Source of the DNA: DATKMP01 sp963790045
GTDB taxonomy: Bacteria; Bacteroidota; Ignavibacteria; UBA10030
Reading direction: 5' to 3'
Assembly: GCA_963790045.1 (NCBI GenBank)
Contig: CAWBMS010000015.1
Span: 65,458 to 129,457 of the forward strand
Length of the DNA: 64,000 nucleotides
The position numbers were made by a program, and so were the translations under genes. How positions within the stretch are numbered: position 1 is the first letter of the stretch; each line of letters opens with the position of its first letter. The notes under the pieces were generated by a model that saw nothing but the letters and a program-made list of their open reading frames with translations, was not told the DNA's origin and ran no database searches. Positions 47,202 to 57,285 of the stretch are shown here, piece after piece.

Positions 47202-48761
47202 TTATTCTATTCCTTTTATTGCTGCGGGAAGATATTTGATAAGGTCTGAAGCAATGATGCTCCGCTCGCCGAGTTTTGCGGCAGCAAGATCGCCAGAACA
47301 CCCGTGAAGAAAAACTCCGATGTATGCTGCTTGCACTTGCGCCATGCCCTGTGCCCACAAACCAGCAATAATCCCCGAAAGTACATCACCGGAACCCGCT
47401 GTTGCCATACCGGGATTCCCTGTGGAATTTAAAAATGCTTCGCTGCTTTGTGCCACAGTAACTGTCGGTACGCCTTTTAGCACCACGGTCTTTTTGATTT
47501 TCTTTGCAAGATTCCGTGCAGCATCGATTCGGTGAACTTCGATTTCTTTTGAATCGATTTTGGCAAGACGGGAAAACTCTCCGACGTGCGGCGTGAGAAT
47601 AATTTTTGCTTCTGACGCACGAAGAATCGCTGTGGTGCATGCATTCAAACCATCGGCATCGAGCAAAAGTTTGCCACGATAAGATGAAACAATTTTGACG
47701 ATAAGTTTTTGAGTTTCAGGATGCTGCGAAAGTCCCGGGCCAACGACAACCACATCTGCCCACGAAAGTTTTTCTTTGACGGCGTTCCACGCTGCAAGTC
47801 CCACAGTTCCCTGTTCTGTGGAAGTCAGCGGATGCACCATCACTTCCGTTAACTTTCCGGCAAGAATTGGATATATGGATTCCGGTGTCCCAAGCACCAC
47901 GACTCCTGCACCGCTTCGCATTGCCGCCATACACGTGAGCGCCGCCGCGCCTGTCATTCCTTTTGATCCGGCAAGCACGAATATTTTTCCAACGCTGGAT
48001 TTATGCGCATGCACCGAACGTTGTGGCAGCGCAGAACGAACATCGTTCGAATCCACAAGAAATGTTTTGAATCGCTTATGATAACCGACAGAATTGGGAA
48101 TGCCAATATCGGCAAGATGAATTTCGCCGCTTAATTCTTTTCCGGCATTGCATAACAATCCAGTTTTGAGCGCGGCAAATGTTACCGTATGCGCCGCCTT
48201 GATCGCGTGAGCTTCTGCAACGCCGGTAGTTCCATTTATACCGGAAGGAATATCGACCGCAACGACAGGAATGTTTTGTTTGTTGATCCAGCGAAGAACA
48301 TCGTGGGCAGGGTTTCGCACTGCGCCGGAAAATCCCGTACCGAATATTGCATCGACAATAATTTCCGGTTGAGCAATAGAGTTGAGTAATTTTTTAGAAT
48401 ATGGTTTTATCTGGACAAGATTCTTATTCTGTTCGGCAAGAGCAGCAAGCGATTGGTAATTGATCGCGGCATCACCTTTTAATTCTGTTGAAGAGGCAAG
48501 AAGCACAACGGTTATGAGTGAACCGCTTTCAACAAGCAATCGCGCAATAACAAATCCATCGCCGCCGTTGTTGCCTTTGCCGCAGACGATCAAAATACGT
48601 TTTTCATAAAGCGGCGCATAATATTGTTGAAGATGTTCCACAACACTTTGCCCCGCATTTTCCATCAATTGAATACCGGAAATATCATGCTTCGTAATGG
48701 TGGTTTCATCACACCATCGCATTTCTTCCGCTGTCAAGACACGCTGCATAAACGCTTTCAC
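47202..48761 (-). CDS. nnr: Bifunctional NAD(P)H-hydrate epimerase/ADP-dependent dehydratase
   Basis: 519 residues. N-terminal YjeF-type epimerase domain (about 1-225): VCGKGNNGGDGFVIARLL, DAIFGTGFSGAVRNP, VDIPSGINGTTG. C-terminal kinase-like dehydratase domain: VFVLAGSKGMTGAA, LLLDADGLNA, LTPHVGEFSRLA and GNPGMATAGSGDVLSGIIAG. Together they repair NADHX and NADPHX. It follows nuoN by 3 bases, which links cofactor repair to the NADH-using complex, although general housekeeping is enough to explain it. Confidence 0.95.
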   Translation of the reverse strand: MKAFMQRVLTAEEMRWCDETTITKHDISGIQLMENAGQSVVEHLQQYYAPLYEKRILIVCGKGNNGGDGFVIARLLVESGSLITVVLLASSTELKGDAAINYQSLAALAEQNKNLVQIKPYSKKLLNSIAQPEIIVDAIFGTGFSGAVRNPAHDVLRWINKQNIPVVAVDIPSGINGTTGVAEAHAIKAAHTVTFAALKTGLLCNAGKELSGEIHLADIGIPNSVGYHKRFKTFLVDSNDVRSALPQRSVHAHKSSVGKIFVLAGSKGMTGAAALTCMAAMRSGAGVVVLGTPESIYPILAGKLTEVMVHPLTSTEQGTVGLAAWNAVKEKLSWADVVVVGPGLSQHPETQKLIVKIVSSYRGKLLLDADGLNACTTAILRASEAKIILTPHVGEFSRLAKIDSKEIEVHRIDAARNLAKKIKKTVVLKGVPTVTVAQSSEAFLNSTGNPGMATAGSGDVLSGIIAGLWAQGMAQVQAAYIGVFLHGCSGDLAAAKLGERSIIASDLIKYLPAAIKGIE

Positions 48762-48764
48762 CTT

Positions 48765-50189
48765 TTAGAGAAACTGCTGTGCAATCTGCACCAGAACGGA
48801 CGGGAATAATCCAAGCAGTAAAACAAAGACGGCACACAACACAATGACAACGATTGTTGCTATGGTTGGTTTCACGGAAATGTCGGCATCGCCGTCCCGG
48901 AAATACATCAACACAACGATCCGCAAATAATAATATGCCGAGACAACGCTTGTCAGTACGCCGATAATTGCAAGCCATGTCATATTCGCTTTGACGGCGG
49001 CGAAAAAGACATAATACTTTCCAAAAAATCCTGCGAACGGCGGCACACCGGCGAGCGCAAACATAAACACCGCCATCAATGCGGCAAGTAACGGCTGGCG
49101 TTTGCTCAGCCCAACATAATCATCTAATAATAAATTTTTATCGCCTTTACCTTCCATAACGCTGACAATCGCAAAGGCACCGAGATTCATAAACGTATAA
49201 GCGGCAAGATAAAACATGACGCCGATTTGTCCATCAATGCTTGCGGCAGCAATGCCGGAAAGCATATACCCTGCGTGCGCGATACTGGAATAGGCCAACA
49301 TCCGTTTAATGTTGGATTGTGAAATTGCAATAACATTGCCGAGAACCATCGAAGCAGCTGCAATAAAAGCTATTGCCTGATTGATTCCTGTGCCCATAAA
49401 ATCAAACACACGAATAAAGACTGTCACGAACGCTGCGAACGCCGCCGCCTTCGCGCCCGTGGACATAAATGCTGTGGCCGGTGTCGGCGCGCCTTCGTAA
49501 ACATCCGGTGCCCACATGTGGAACGGCACAGCGGCAGTTTTAAATGCAAGCCCGATCAACAGAAGTCCTGCTCCGGCAAGGAAAAACAGTTGTGAAGAAA
49601 TATTATGGAATGAATTTTTAATGATGGTAAGATTCGTTGTTCCGCTTGCACCGTATAAGAGTGTGATTCCGTACAACAAAAATCCTGTGGAGAACGCGCC
49701 GAGTAAAAAATACTTCAGCGCAGCTTCGTTGGATTTCTCTTTGATGCGGATGAATCCGGCAAGCACATACAAACAGACGGACATCAATTCGATGCCGAGA
49801 AAAAGCACGATCAAATCGTTCGCCGATGCGATCAACATCATACCGATGGTGGCAAAGATTAAAAGAATGTAAAACTCACCACGGCGATAATTCAGCTTGG
49901 TAAAATAATCGCGCGAGATGATGGTTGTAGCAAACGCCGAAATAAGAAACAGCAATCCAAAATAATTTGCATAGCCGCCGTAGCGAATCATGCCGCTAAA
50001 ACTTTCGCCTTCCGTTTGTAAATTCAAGGAGGCAAAGATTCCTGAGATGACAAGGCCAACAAGCGTCAGCACATATACCGCGCTTCCCCTTCCTTTATAT
50101 GTCGCTTCAACGACAATCTGAAGAAGCACGGTGGCAATCAACGCCATCATCGGCGCATTCATCAAAATATTAGCGATAGTTTCATCCAT
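48765..50189 (-). CDS. nuoN: NADH-quinone oxidoreductase subunit N
   Basis: 474 residues, about 14 membrane segments. One of three antiporter-like subunits of complex I. Conserved: LIVLFLGIELMSVCLYVLAG near residue 132 with the functional Glu, VPFHMWAPDVYEGAPTPATA near 223 with the broken-helix lysine region, AYSSIAHAGYML and AGVPPFAGFFGKYYVF. Last nuo gene, separated from nuoM by an unrelated antiporter gene. Confidence 0.95.
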   Translation of the reverse strand: MDETIANILMNAPMMALIATVLLQIVVEATYKGRGSAVYVLTLVGLVISGIFASLNLQTEGESFSGMIRYGGYANYFGLLFLISAFATTIISRDYFTKLNYRRGEFYILLIFATIGMMLIASANDLIVLFLGIELMSVCLYVLAGFIRIKEKSNEAALKYFLLGAFSTGFLLYGITLLYGASGTTNLTIIKNSFHNISSQLFFLAGAGLLLIGLAFKTAAVPFHMWAPDVYEGAPTPATAFMSTGAKAAAFAAFVTVFIRVFDFMGTGINQAIAFIAAASMVLGNVIAISQSNIKRMLAYSSIAHAGYMLSGIAAASIDGQIGVMFYLAAYTFMNLGAFAIVSVMEGKGDKNLLLDDYVGLSKRQPLLAALMAVFMFALAGVPPFAGFFGKYYVFFAAVKANMTWLAIIGVLTSVVSAYYYLRIVVLMYFRDGDADISVKPTIATIVVIVLCAVFVLLLGLFPSVLVQIAQQFL

Positions 50190-50202
50190 GCAGTTCTATC
50201 AG

Positions 50203-51639
50203 TTATCGAAAAAAGAAAAACCAGACAACAGCAAATATTGGCATCAGAATCGGCAGCGAATATTGAAAGATATATCCGAAGAAACTCGGGGATTTTACTT
50301 TTGATTGCTCGGCAATCGATTTAACCATAAAGTTCGGGCCATTGCCAATGTAGGTACTCGCACCGAAGAAAACCGAACCAAGCGAAATCGCTTGCACATA
50401 CTTCCATGTTTCTGCCGTAATGGAAAATGCACCGGGCTGTAAAGGATTCGGCAAACCGCTTGCAGCAGGCGTTGTCAATCCTAAAAGTAAATTCATGTGA
50501 TGGATATTATCGACATTCGCGCCATGCAGACCGAATGCAGCGGTCAGAAAATTCAAATATGTCGGCGCATTATCCAAGAAGCTCGAAAGAATTCCCGATC
50601 CCCAAAAATATTGTCCCGGTGAAACGATGCCAAGCTGAGCAGCATTCAGCTCCAACCAATCAAGCGCAGGAATCATTGTGGCGAATATCCCCGCAAACAA
50701 AATAGCTACTTCTTTAATGGGAATAAAATTGAAATCGTTCTTTTCATGTGCTTCGGGTTTGGTCGTGAAATAGGAAGCCAGTGCAGCGCCCCACATAATA
50801 ATTTCACGCAGCAGCAACGGTGCAGGCGATTCAATAAAAACAGCGCCGATAATGATGATCAGAAAAATAATATTGTGAAGCCCATGCACTTCCGGCTCAT
50901 CCAATTCAGCGGCTTCACGCTGGACCGCTTTCGATTCTTTGTGAAAATTGTATGAATCGATAATATAGAAAACTAACAGCACCAATCCGACCGTCAACGC
51001 CCAGATGTGGGCAACACGGTTTGTAATCCAGAAGAATGGAATGCCTTTGAGAAATCCAAGAAACAATGGCGGATCGCCAATAGGCGTCAAGGCACCGCCG
51101 ATATTGCTGACGAGGAAAATAAAAAAGACAACGTGATACGGTTTAATGCGATAACGATTCAACCGCAAAAACGGACGAATCATCAATATCGAAGCGCCGG
51201 TTGTACCAAGCACATTGGCAAGGATTGCGCCCGTCGTTAGCAATGCAATATTTCCAATAGGCGTTGCTTTGCCGCGAATCTTCACATGGATTCCGCCAGT
51301 GACAACAAACAACGAACCGATGAGCGAAATAAAACTAAGATATTCATACGACGTTGCGAACAATCGCGGAATATTGTGAAGCCCGAAGATATAATACATC
51401 GCAACAATAATGCCAAGCCCGTATGAAACATGATGAAAATGGTGTTCCCACCATTGTTTATTAACGAACGGCAGTATGGCCATGGATACCAGCAAAAGAA
51501 CGAATGGTGTCATGAACCATGGATTGACGGGCAGAATTGTAACGGCATTCAGCACAAATCCAAACACGTTATAGACAATTAACAAAACGACAGAAAGAAC
51601 AGCGAAGCTCGTTAGATATTTTTTTTTCTGATGTGTCAT
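50203..51639 (-). CDS. NhaD-type sodium/proton antiporter inside the nuo operon
   Basis: 478 residues, about 12 membrane segments. NIALLTTGAILANVLGTTGA and SNIGGALTPIGDPPLFLG (residues near 150 and 195) are the two-part signature of the ion transporter superfamily containing NhaD; SSFLDNAPTYLNF and ASTYIGNGPNFMVKS lie in the second half, as in that family. It sits 15 bases after nuoM and 13 bases before nuoN, an unusual place. It would move sodium against protons and could act together with complex I. Substrate not proven. Confidence 0.85.
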   Translation of the reverse strand: MTHQKKKYLTSFAVLSVVLLIVYNVFGFVLNAVTILPVNPWFMTPFVLLLVSMAILPFVNKQWWEHHFHHVSYGLGIIVAMYYIFGLHNIPRLFATSYEYLSFISLIGSLFVVTGGIHVKIRGKATPIGNIALLTTGAILANVLGTTGASILMIRPFLRLNRYRIKPYHVVFFIFLVSNIGGALTPIGDPPLFLGFLKGIPFFWITNRVAHIWALTVGLVLLVFYIIDSYNFHKESKAVQREAAELDEPEVHGLHNIIFLIIIIGAVFIESPAPLLLREIIMWGAALASYFTTKPEAHEKNDFNFIPIKEVAILFAGIFATMIPALDWLELNAAQLGIVSPGQYFWGSGILSSFLDNAPTYLNFLTAAFGLHGANVDNIHHMNLLLGLTTPAASGLPNPLQPGAFSITAETWKYVQAISLGSVFFGASTYIGNGPNFMVKSIAEQSKVKSPSFFGYIFQYSLPILMPIFAVVWFFFFR

Positions 51640-51654
51640 GAATTTAATTCTACG

Positions 51655-53211
51655 CTACTCCGGTCGAAACTGCGAAAATTGCAGCCGCTCCCCAAGCTTT
51701 ACCATCTCCAATTGTTCCACCACATGTTTTGCAACGGGAGCCGAGACCTTTAAAAATGTTTTGGGATACACACCGATCCAGACGATGAATAAAATAATGG
51801 GTAACAGAACAGCAATCTCTCGTTTATTAATATCCATCAATGGATGACCATTGTAGGAACCGTTCGGATGCACAGAACCGAACATCACGCGCTGATACAT
51901 CCACAGCATATACACCGCAGAGAAAATAACGCCCAAGCCCGCAGCGGCGGCAAAGAATTTCGAATCGAGAAATACGGATTTAAATGCGCCGAGCATAATG
52001 AGAAACTCCCCGATGAATCCGTTCAGTCCCGGCAATCCGATCGATGAAAATGAAACAATCATAAAGAACGTCGCAAAGACCGGCATCAATTTCGCAACGC
52101 CGCCATACTCAGCAATCAAACGCGTGTGCGTGCGGTCGTAAATCATTCCGACCAATAAAAAGAGCGCGCCCGTCGATAACCCGTGGTTGATCATTTGAAT
52201 GATCGCTCCCTGCATTCCTTCTTCCGTCATCGAAAATATTCCGAGCACAACAAAGCCCAGATGTGAGACAGAAGAATATGCAACGAGCTTCTTCATATCG
52301 GTCTGCACCATCGCAACTAATGCGCCGTACACGATGCCGATTACTGCAAGCATACAAACATACGGTGCAAGTTGTATCGAAGCATCGGCAAAGAGCGGAA
52401 GATTGAACCGGATAAAACCGTAGGTTCCCATTTTCAGCAAAACACCGGCAAGGATGACACTGCCTGCCGTCGGTGCTTCCACGTGCGCATCCGGCAACCA
52501 CGTATGCAGTGGCCACAGCGGCACTTTGATTGCAAAACTTAATCCGAATGCAAGAAACATCCAGAACTGCATCGTTGCCGGAATGGATGGAGCAAGACGA
52601 TAGAGTTCGATGAGATTGGTGGTAAAATGTCCACCGGGCAATGTAGAAGCAAAATAGCCGAGCGAAAGAATTGCCACAAGCATCAACAAACTGCCAAAGA
52701 GTGTGTACAGGAAAAACTTCACCGCTGCATAAATACGATTCGGCCCGCCCCAGATGCCGATGATAAAGTACATCGGTATCAGCATCGCTTCCCAGAAAAT
52801 ATAGAACAGGAATAAATCTAACGATGAAAATACGCCGATCATTCCGACTTCGAGGAACAACAGCATTGCGATATAACCCTTGATATCTTTCGTGACGGAA
52901 TTCCATGTTCCCAGCAATGCAAGCGGCGTAAGGAATGTCGTCAGTAAAATCAACAGCATAGACATTCCATCAATGCCAATATCGTAACCGATATTCAATG
53001 TGGAAATCCAATCGAGATGTTCATGAAATTGAAATCCCGAAAGCGCTGAATTGAATCCGGCAAACAATAAAAGCGAAACGGCAAAGGTTGTTCCCATTCC
53101 AATGAAACCGACAAGCTTTATTGCTTTGACCGATTCCGTTCGAATCAATAACACGGCAACCGCAAAGACAAGCGGCAAGAAAATCGTTATGGAAAGCAAA
53201 TGTGGAATCAT
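51655..53211 (-). CDS. nuoM: NADH-quinone oxidoreductase subunit M
   Basis: 518 residues, about 14 membrane segments. YDIGIDGMSMLLILLTTFLT near residue 73, LFYIFWEAMLIPMYFIIGIW with the conserved Glu, VPLWPLHTWLPDAHVEAPTA with the pumping lysine segment, AYSSVSHLGFVVLGIF and SIGLPGLNGFIGEFLIM. Proton-pumping subunit of complex I. 16 bases after nuoL. Confidence 0.97.
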   Translation of the reverse strand: MIPHLLSITIFLPLVFAVAVLLIRTESVKAIKLVGFIGMGTTFAVSLLLFAGFNSALSGFQFHEHLDWISTLNIGYDIGIDGMSMLLILLTTFLTPLALLGTWNSVTKDIKGYIAMLLFLEVGMIGVFSSLDLFLFYIFWEAMLIPMYFIIGIWGGPNRIYAAVKFFLYTLFGSLLMLVAILSLGYFASTLPGGHFTTNLIELYRLAPSIPATMQFWMFLAFGLSFAIKVPLWPLHTWLPDAHVEAPTAGSVILAGVLLKMGTYGFIRFNLPLFADASIQLAPYVCMLAVIGIVYGALVAMVQTDMKKLVAYSSVSHLGFVVLGIFSMTEEGMQGAIIQMINHGLSTGALFLLVGMIYDRTHTRLIAEYGGVAKLMPVFATFFMIVSFSSIGLPGLNGFIGEFLIMLGAFKSVFLDSKFFAAAAGLGVIFSAVYMLWMYQRVMFGSVHPNGSYNGHPLMDINKREIAVLLPIILFIVWIGVYPKTFLKVSAPVAKHVVEQLEMVKLGERLQFSQFRPE

Positions 53212-53227
53212 CTTGAATTATTTTTCA

Positions 53228-55171
53228 TCACGAATGAAACAAAATCCAGGCAAGCACAGCAACGATGCCGCCAACAAAAATGACAGCGTAAAATTGAACT
53301 ACGCCGGTTTGAACTTTACGAAAAGTCTGCGAGAAATAATTAATCACGCGGGCAGCCCCATTCACTACACCGTCAATCACATTGACATCGATGCCCTTCC
53401 ACAAAATTTTCTCCGACCCTTTGAGAATGGGATTGACAACTGCGGCATCGTAAAGTTCATCGATTTTATATTTGTTCAACAGCAACCCATACAGTGCTTG
53501 ATATTTTTTCTTGAAGGATTCGGCAAGATCGATTCGCTCAAGATAAATTTTTCTTGCTGCCCAGATACCGGCAACAGCAACGGCAACCGAAACAATCATT
53601 AAAAGAATTTCTACCCAATCGAAACCACGCTCACTTAGCAATAATTTTTCCTGTGCCGGAGCAAAGACCGGATCAAGCCAGTGTTCGATGCCACTCCAAT
53701 GCGGAATGCCGATCAATCCGCCAACGACAGAAAGAATGGCAAGAACAATCAATGGAATGGTCATGCTTTTTGGTGCTTCGTGCGGAAGATGTTCGTGTCC
53801 GTCTTTTTTGGTCGAGAAGCGCGGCGTACCTTCAAACGTTAGCACGACAAGACGAAACATGTAAAATGCTGTGAGCAAGGCGCCGAACAATCCGACGAGC
53901 CAGAGTACCCATGAACCACGCTCGCTGCTGAATGCTTTCCACAAAATTTCATCCTTACTAAAGAAACCTGCAAACGGCGGAATACCGGATATGGCAATGG
54001 CACCGACAAGAAATGTCCAGTATGTGATCGGTAAATATTTTTTTAAGCCGCCCATTTTCTGAATATCCTGTTCATCGTGCATCGAATGGATCACTGCGCC
54101 GGAACCAAGGAAGAGCAGCGCTTTAAAAAATGCATGCGTCATCAAATGAAAGATGCCAGCAGAGAACGCTGCAACACCCATCGCCAAAAACATGTATCCA
54201 AGCTGGCTGATGGTGGAATACGCCAGAACTTTTTTAATATCGTTTTGCACCAGTCCGATGGTTGCAGCAAAAATCGCCGTCAGAGCGCCGATAACAGCAA
54301 CGACTTCCATCGAAAATGGTGCAAGCGCATACAACACGGAACAACGCGCCACCATATATACACCCGCGGTCACCATCGTAGCAGCGTGAATGAGCGCACT
54401 TACCGGCGTGGGACCTGCCATCGCATCCGGCAACCAGACATACAATGGAATTTGCGCGGACTTTCCTGTTGCACCAAGGAACAACAATAATGTCATAATT
54501 GTAATCGTCAAGTTCCCCACCTGCAAATTCGACGCACCGCTGAAGACCGTATCGAAATTCAAACTGCCGAATGTCTGGAAGATCAAAAACATGCCGAGCA
54601 AAAACCCGAAGTCGCCGATGCGATTCACGATGAACGCCTTCTTCGCCGCATCACCGGTAAATTTCTTCTCGTACCAGAATCCGATCAGCAAATACGAACA
54701 CAATCCAACGCCTTCCCAGCCAAGAAACATCAGCAAAAAGTTATCGGCAAGAATCAGATTCAGCATAGCAAAGATAAAGAGATTGAGGTACGTAAAGAAT
54801 CGCCAGAATCCTTTATCGCCATGCATATAGCCGATGGAATAAATGTGAATGAGAAATCCAACACCGGTTACAATTAACGCCATCAAAATCGAAAGCTGAT
54901 CGATTTGATACGCAATGGAAACATTCAGAGCTGATGGGCTATCCGTAAATGTCGAAAGCCATGTGAACACTTCAACAGTTTGCTTGCGTTGAATTTCTGG
55001 CGCGCCAAGCATTTGAATGAACATTGCTGATGATAGCAGAAACGAAAATCCGACCGTTGCACTTCCAATCGTACCGATGAGTATTTCATTTTTCAAGCGC
55101 GAGCCGAACAATCCCAGAAATAAAAATCCGATCAGCGGAAACAGAACAATATATGGCACATACAAAAACAT
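53228..55171 (-). CDS. nuoL: NADH-quinone oxidoreductase subunit L
   Basis: 647 residues, about 16 membrane segments with the long C-terminal helix that braces the membrane arm. DQLSILMALIVTGVGFLIHI, FLMFLGWEGVGLCSYLLIGF with the conserved Glu, IPLYVWLPDAMAGPTPVSAL, AYSTISQLGYMFLAMGVAAF and IPPFAGFFSKDEI. Proton-pumping subunit. 14 bases after nuoK. Confidence 0.97.
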   Translation of the reverse strand: MFLYVPYIVLFPLIGFLFLGLFGSRLKNEILIGTIGSATVGFSFLLSSAMFIQMLGAPEIQRKQTVEVFTWLSTFTDSPSALNVSIAYQIDQLSILMALIVTGVGFLIHIYSIGYMHGDKGFWRFFTYLNLFIFAMLNLILADNFLLMFLGWEGVGLCSYLLIGFWYEKKFTGDAAKKAFIVNRIGDFGFLLGMFLIFQTFGSLNFDTVFSGASNLQVGNLTITIMTLLLFLGATGKSAQIPLYVWLPDAMAGPTPVSALIHAATMVTAGVYMVARCSVLYALAPFSMEVVAVIGALTAIFAATIGLVQNDIKKVLAYSTISQLGYMFLAMGVAAFSAGIFHLMTHAFFKALLFLGSGAVIHSMHDEQDIQKMGGLKKYLPITYWTFLVGAIAISGIPPFAGFFSKDEILWKAFSSERGSWVLWLVGLFGALLTAFYMFRLVVLTFEGTPRFSTKKDGHEHLPHEAPKSMTIPLIVLAILSVVGGLIGIPHWSGIEHWLDPVFAPAQEKLLLSERGFDWVEILLMIVSVAVAVAGIWAARKIYLERIDLAESFKKKYQALYGLLLNKYKIDELYDAAVVNPILKGSEKILWKGIDVNVIDGVVNGAARVINYFSQTFRKVQTGVVQFYAVIFVGGIVAVLAWILFHS

Positions 55172-55185
55172 CTTCTAATCGATCT

Positions 55186-55488
55186 TCACCATTTCAAAAT
55201 ATTGATCTCATCGAGATTCAGTGTTTGTTTGCGGCGGAACAATGCAATCACAATCGCCAACCCGACGGCAGCTTCTGCAGCAGCAACCGTCATCACGAAA
55301 AAGACGAATATCTGTCCTGTAACATTTCCAAGAAATGCGGAAAATGTTACGAGCGAAAGATTGACAGAGTTCAGCATCAACTCTATTGACATAAAAACGA
55401 TAATGGCATTGCGCCGCGCGACAACGCCAAACACGCCGATGATAAACATTGCCGCACTGAGAATAAGATATGATTGCATAGAAACCAT
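55186..55488 (-). CDS. nuoK: NADH-quinone oxidoreductase subunit K
   Basis: 100 residues, three membrane helices. AIIVFMSIELMLNSVNLSLV carries the conserved glutamate, and VAAAEAAVGLAIVIALFRRK the second one. Starts directly at the nuoJ stop. Confidence 0.95.
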   Translation of the reverse strand: MVSMQSYLILSAAMFIIGVFGVVARRNAIIVFMSIELMLNSVNLSLVTFSAFLGNVTGQIFVFFVMTVAAAEAAVGLAIVIALFRRKQTLNLDEINILKW

Positions 55489-55998
55489 TTACTCGAACTT
55501 CTTTTTTGCTAACACAACCGCGCCGATAATCGCGGCAGTTAATAACAGCGATGTGATTTCAAACGGAAACAAAAATTTTGTGAACAATTGGCTGCCGACA
55601 TATTCTACCGTTCCGATGTTTGTCGCCTTGATGGCATCGAACGGATATTGCTGCCCTTGCATCATAAAAACGTATATCAACTCCATCAACACACCGAAAC
55701 TTAATCCAGCCGCAACAACTTTTTTCCATGAAAGCGCATCGCGCAAACGCCGTTCATCGCCAAGGTTCAACAGCATAATCACGAACACGAACAGCACCAT
55801 AATCGCACCCGCATACACAAGAATTTGAATGACGGCAATAAATTGCGCATGCAAGGTGAGATATAAACCGGAAAGACAAAAGAAATTGACGATAAGCCAC
55901 AGAGCGGAAACAATGGGATTGCGCCGTGTAACCACCAACAACGCGGACACAACACCGACAACAGCAAATATATCAAACAGTATCAATTCCAAATTCAT
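55489..55998 (-). CDS. nuoJ: NADH-quinone oxidoreductase subunit J
   Basis: 169 residues, five membrane helices. VVTRRNPIVSALWLIVNFF and VIQILVYAGAIMVLFVFVIM (the helix with the bulge of this subunit) are typical. It is the first nuo gene here; A, B, C, D, E, F, G, H and I are not in the window and must lie elsewhere. 39 bases after the natB-like stop. Confidence 0.95.
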   Translation of the reverse strand: MNLELILFDIFAVVGVVSALLVVTRRNPIVSALWLIVNFFCLSGLYLTLHAQFIAVIQILVYAGAIMVLFVFVIMLLNLGDERRLRDALSWKKVVAAGLSFGVLMELIYVFMMQGQQYPFDAIKATNIGTVEYVGSQLFTKFLFPFEITSLLLTAAIIGAVVLAKKKFE

Positions 55999-56037
55999 TC
56001 TTTCCTACCACCAGCCATTCTAACACAAACTCTTCTT

Positions 56038-57285
56038 TCAAGATTCCCGAATCCAGCGGAATAATTCTCCAAGCGATGGACGTTTGCCGTATGATAAAAT
56101 TGCCAGACGAAATATTTTTCCGGCAACCCACATCATTCCGAGCATCGAGAGCGTTAAAATGGCAAGCGTAGAAAGAATTTCCCACGGCGCCGGCATTTGA
56201 ATCGGAATACGCATTGCCATTAATGATGGCGTTAAAAAGGGAATGAACGATAAAACTTTTACAATAGTAGAATCCGGATGCTGCAGTGCAACTATCATAA
56301 ACCCGATAGGAATAATCATAATCATACTGACGTACGATGTAATTTGCTGCGCTTCCTGCTCCGTGTTTGCCGGCGCACCGACGGTAACAAAGATAGCTGC
56401 GTAAAAAACATATCCCAACAGTGCATAAATAATTGTGAGAATCATGTTTTCTGGAATGAAAATTGGCGCATTTGTCTTTAACGACACGGCAATACCGATC
56501 AACAGATAGACAAGCATTTGCAATATGCCCAAGCCGCTGAGCCCGAATATTTTTCCCGCCATCAAATCGCGCGCAGAACATGAAGATAAGAGCACTTCTA
56601 TGACGCGATTGGATTTTTCCTCCACCACACTTCGCACCAACAATTGTCCCGATGTCAAAACCATGAACATAATCATCAGCAAGTTGATGTACGCTCCTGC
56701 AAATGTTTCTACAAAACCCGATTCTTTTTCCTCGCCGTTATTGGAGAGCTTGATCGACTTTACATCCACATTTGCTTGAAGCTTGTGAATAAGCGATGTA
56801 TCCACTCCGCTTGAAAGAAAGCGATGCTCAACGATAACCTGTTCAAGCGTGTGAGAAAAACGTTCTTGAATTTTCATGTTACCGATATTTTTTGCGCGAT
56901 ACTCAACGTTGCCGCTATCGAAGACGGTTGCCGGAATAACAAAGAATCCCTCCACCCCGCCGGAAGCGACTAATTGATTGGCATGCTCTTTCATCGTCTC
57001 TATCGGTTTATCCTCCGTCAAATTCCGTAGAATATAGTTCGGTTGATTATGAACGATACGATATGCGTGCGATAATTTTGCATCGAGCGGATTCAGCAAC
57101 TGATGTGTTTGATCGATGATACCGATGGTTGTCGGCGAATCATCTTCTTGCAATGCAAACAGTGTGGGAAGAAATGCGATTGCCAGAATAATGATCGGCA
57201 TCAAAACCAACGAAATGATGAATGCTTTCGATTTTACTTTTTCGCCGAATTCCCATGCGGCAACTTCAAATATTTTGTTTTTCAT
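56038..57285 (-). CDS. ABC-2 type permease (NatB-like)
   Basis: 415 residues. One N-terminal membrane segment (FIISLVLMPIIILAIAFLP), a large outer domain (about 45-210), then five or more segments beginning YINLLMIMFMVLTSGQLLVR. VVEEKSNRVIEVLLSSCS just after is the loop shared by NatB-type exporters. It pairs with the ATPase gene whose stop overlaps its start by 4 bases. Sodium export by NatAB is the closest known role, but other substrates are possible. Confidence 0.85.
   Translation of the reverse strand: MKNKIFEVAAWEFGEKVKSKAFIISLVLMPIIILAIAFLPTLFALQEDDSPTTIGIIDQTHQLLNPLDAKLSHAYRIVHNQPNYILRNLTEDKPIETMKEHANQLVASGGVEGFFVIPATVFDSGNVEYRAKNIGNMKIQERFSHTLEQVIVEHRFLSSGVDTSLIHKLQANVDVKSIKLSNNGEEKESGFVETFAGAYINLLMIMFMVLTSGQLLVRSVVEEKSNRVIEVLLSSCSARDLMAGKIFGLSGLGILQMLVYLLIGIAVSLKTNAPIFIPENMILTIIYALLGYVFYAAIFVTVGAPANTEQEAQQITSYVSMIMIIPIGFMIVALQHPDSTIVKVLSFIPFLTPSLMAMRIPIQMPAPWEILSTLAILTLSMLGMMWVAGKIFRLAILSYGKRPSLGELFRWIRES

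Noticed and set aside
52109..52906. 265-codon second frame within nuoM on the same strand
   Set aside because: Cysteine- and histidine-rich translation typical of an off-frame membrane gene; nuoM is continuous here.
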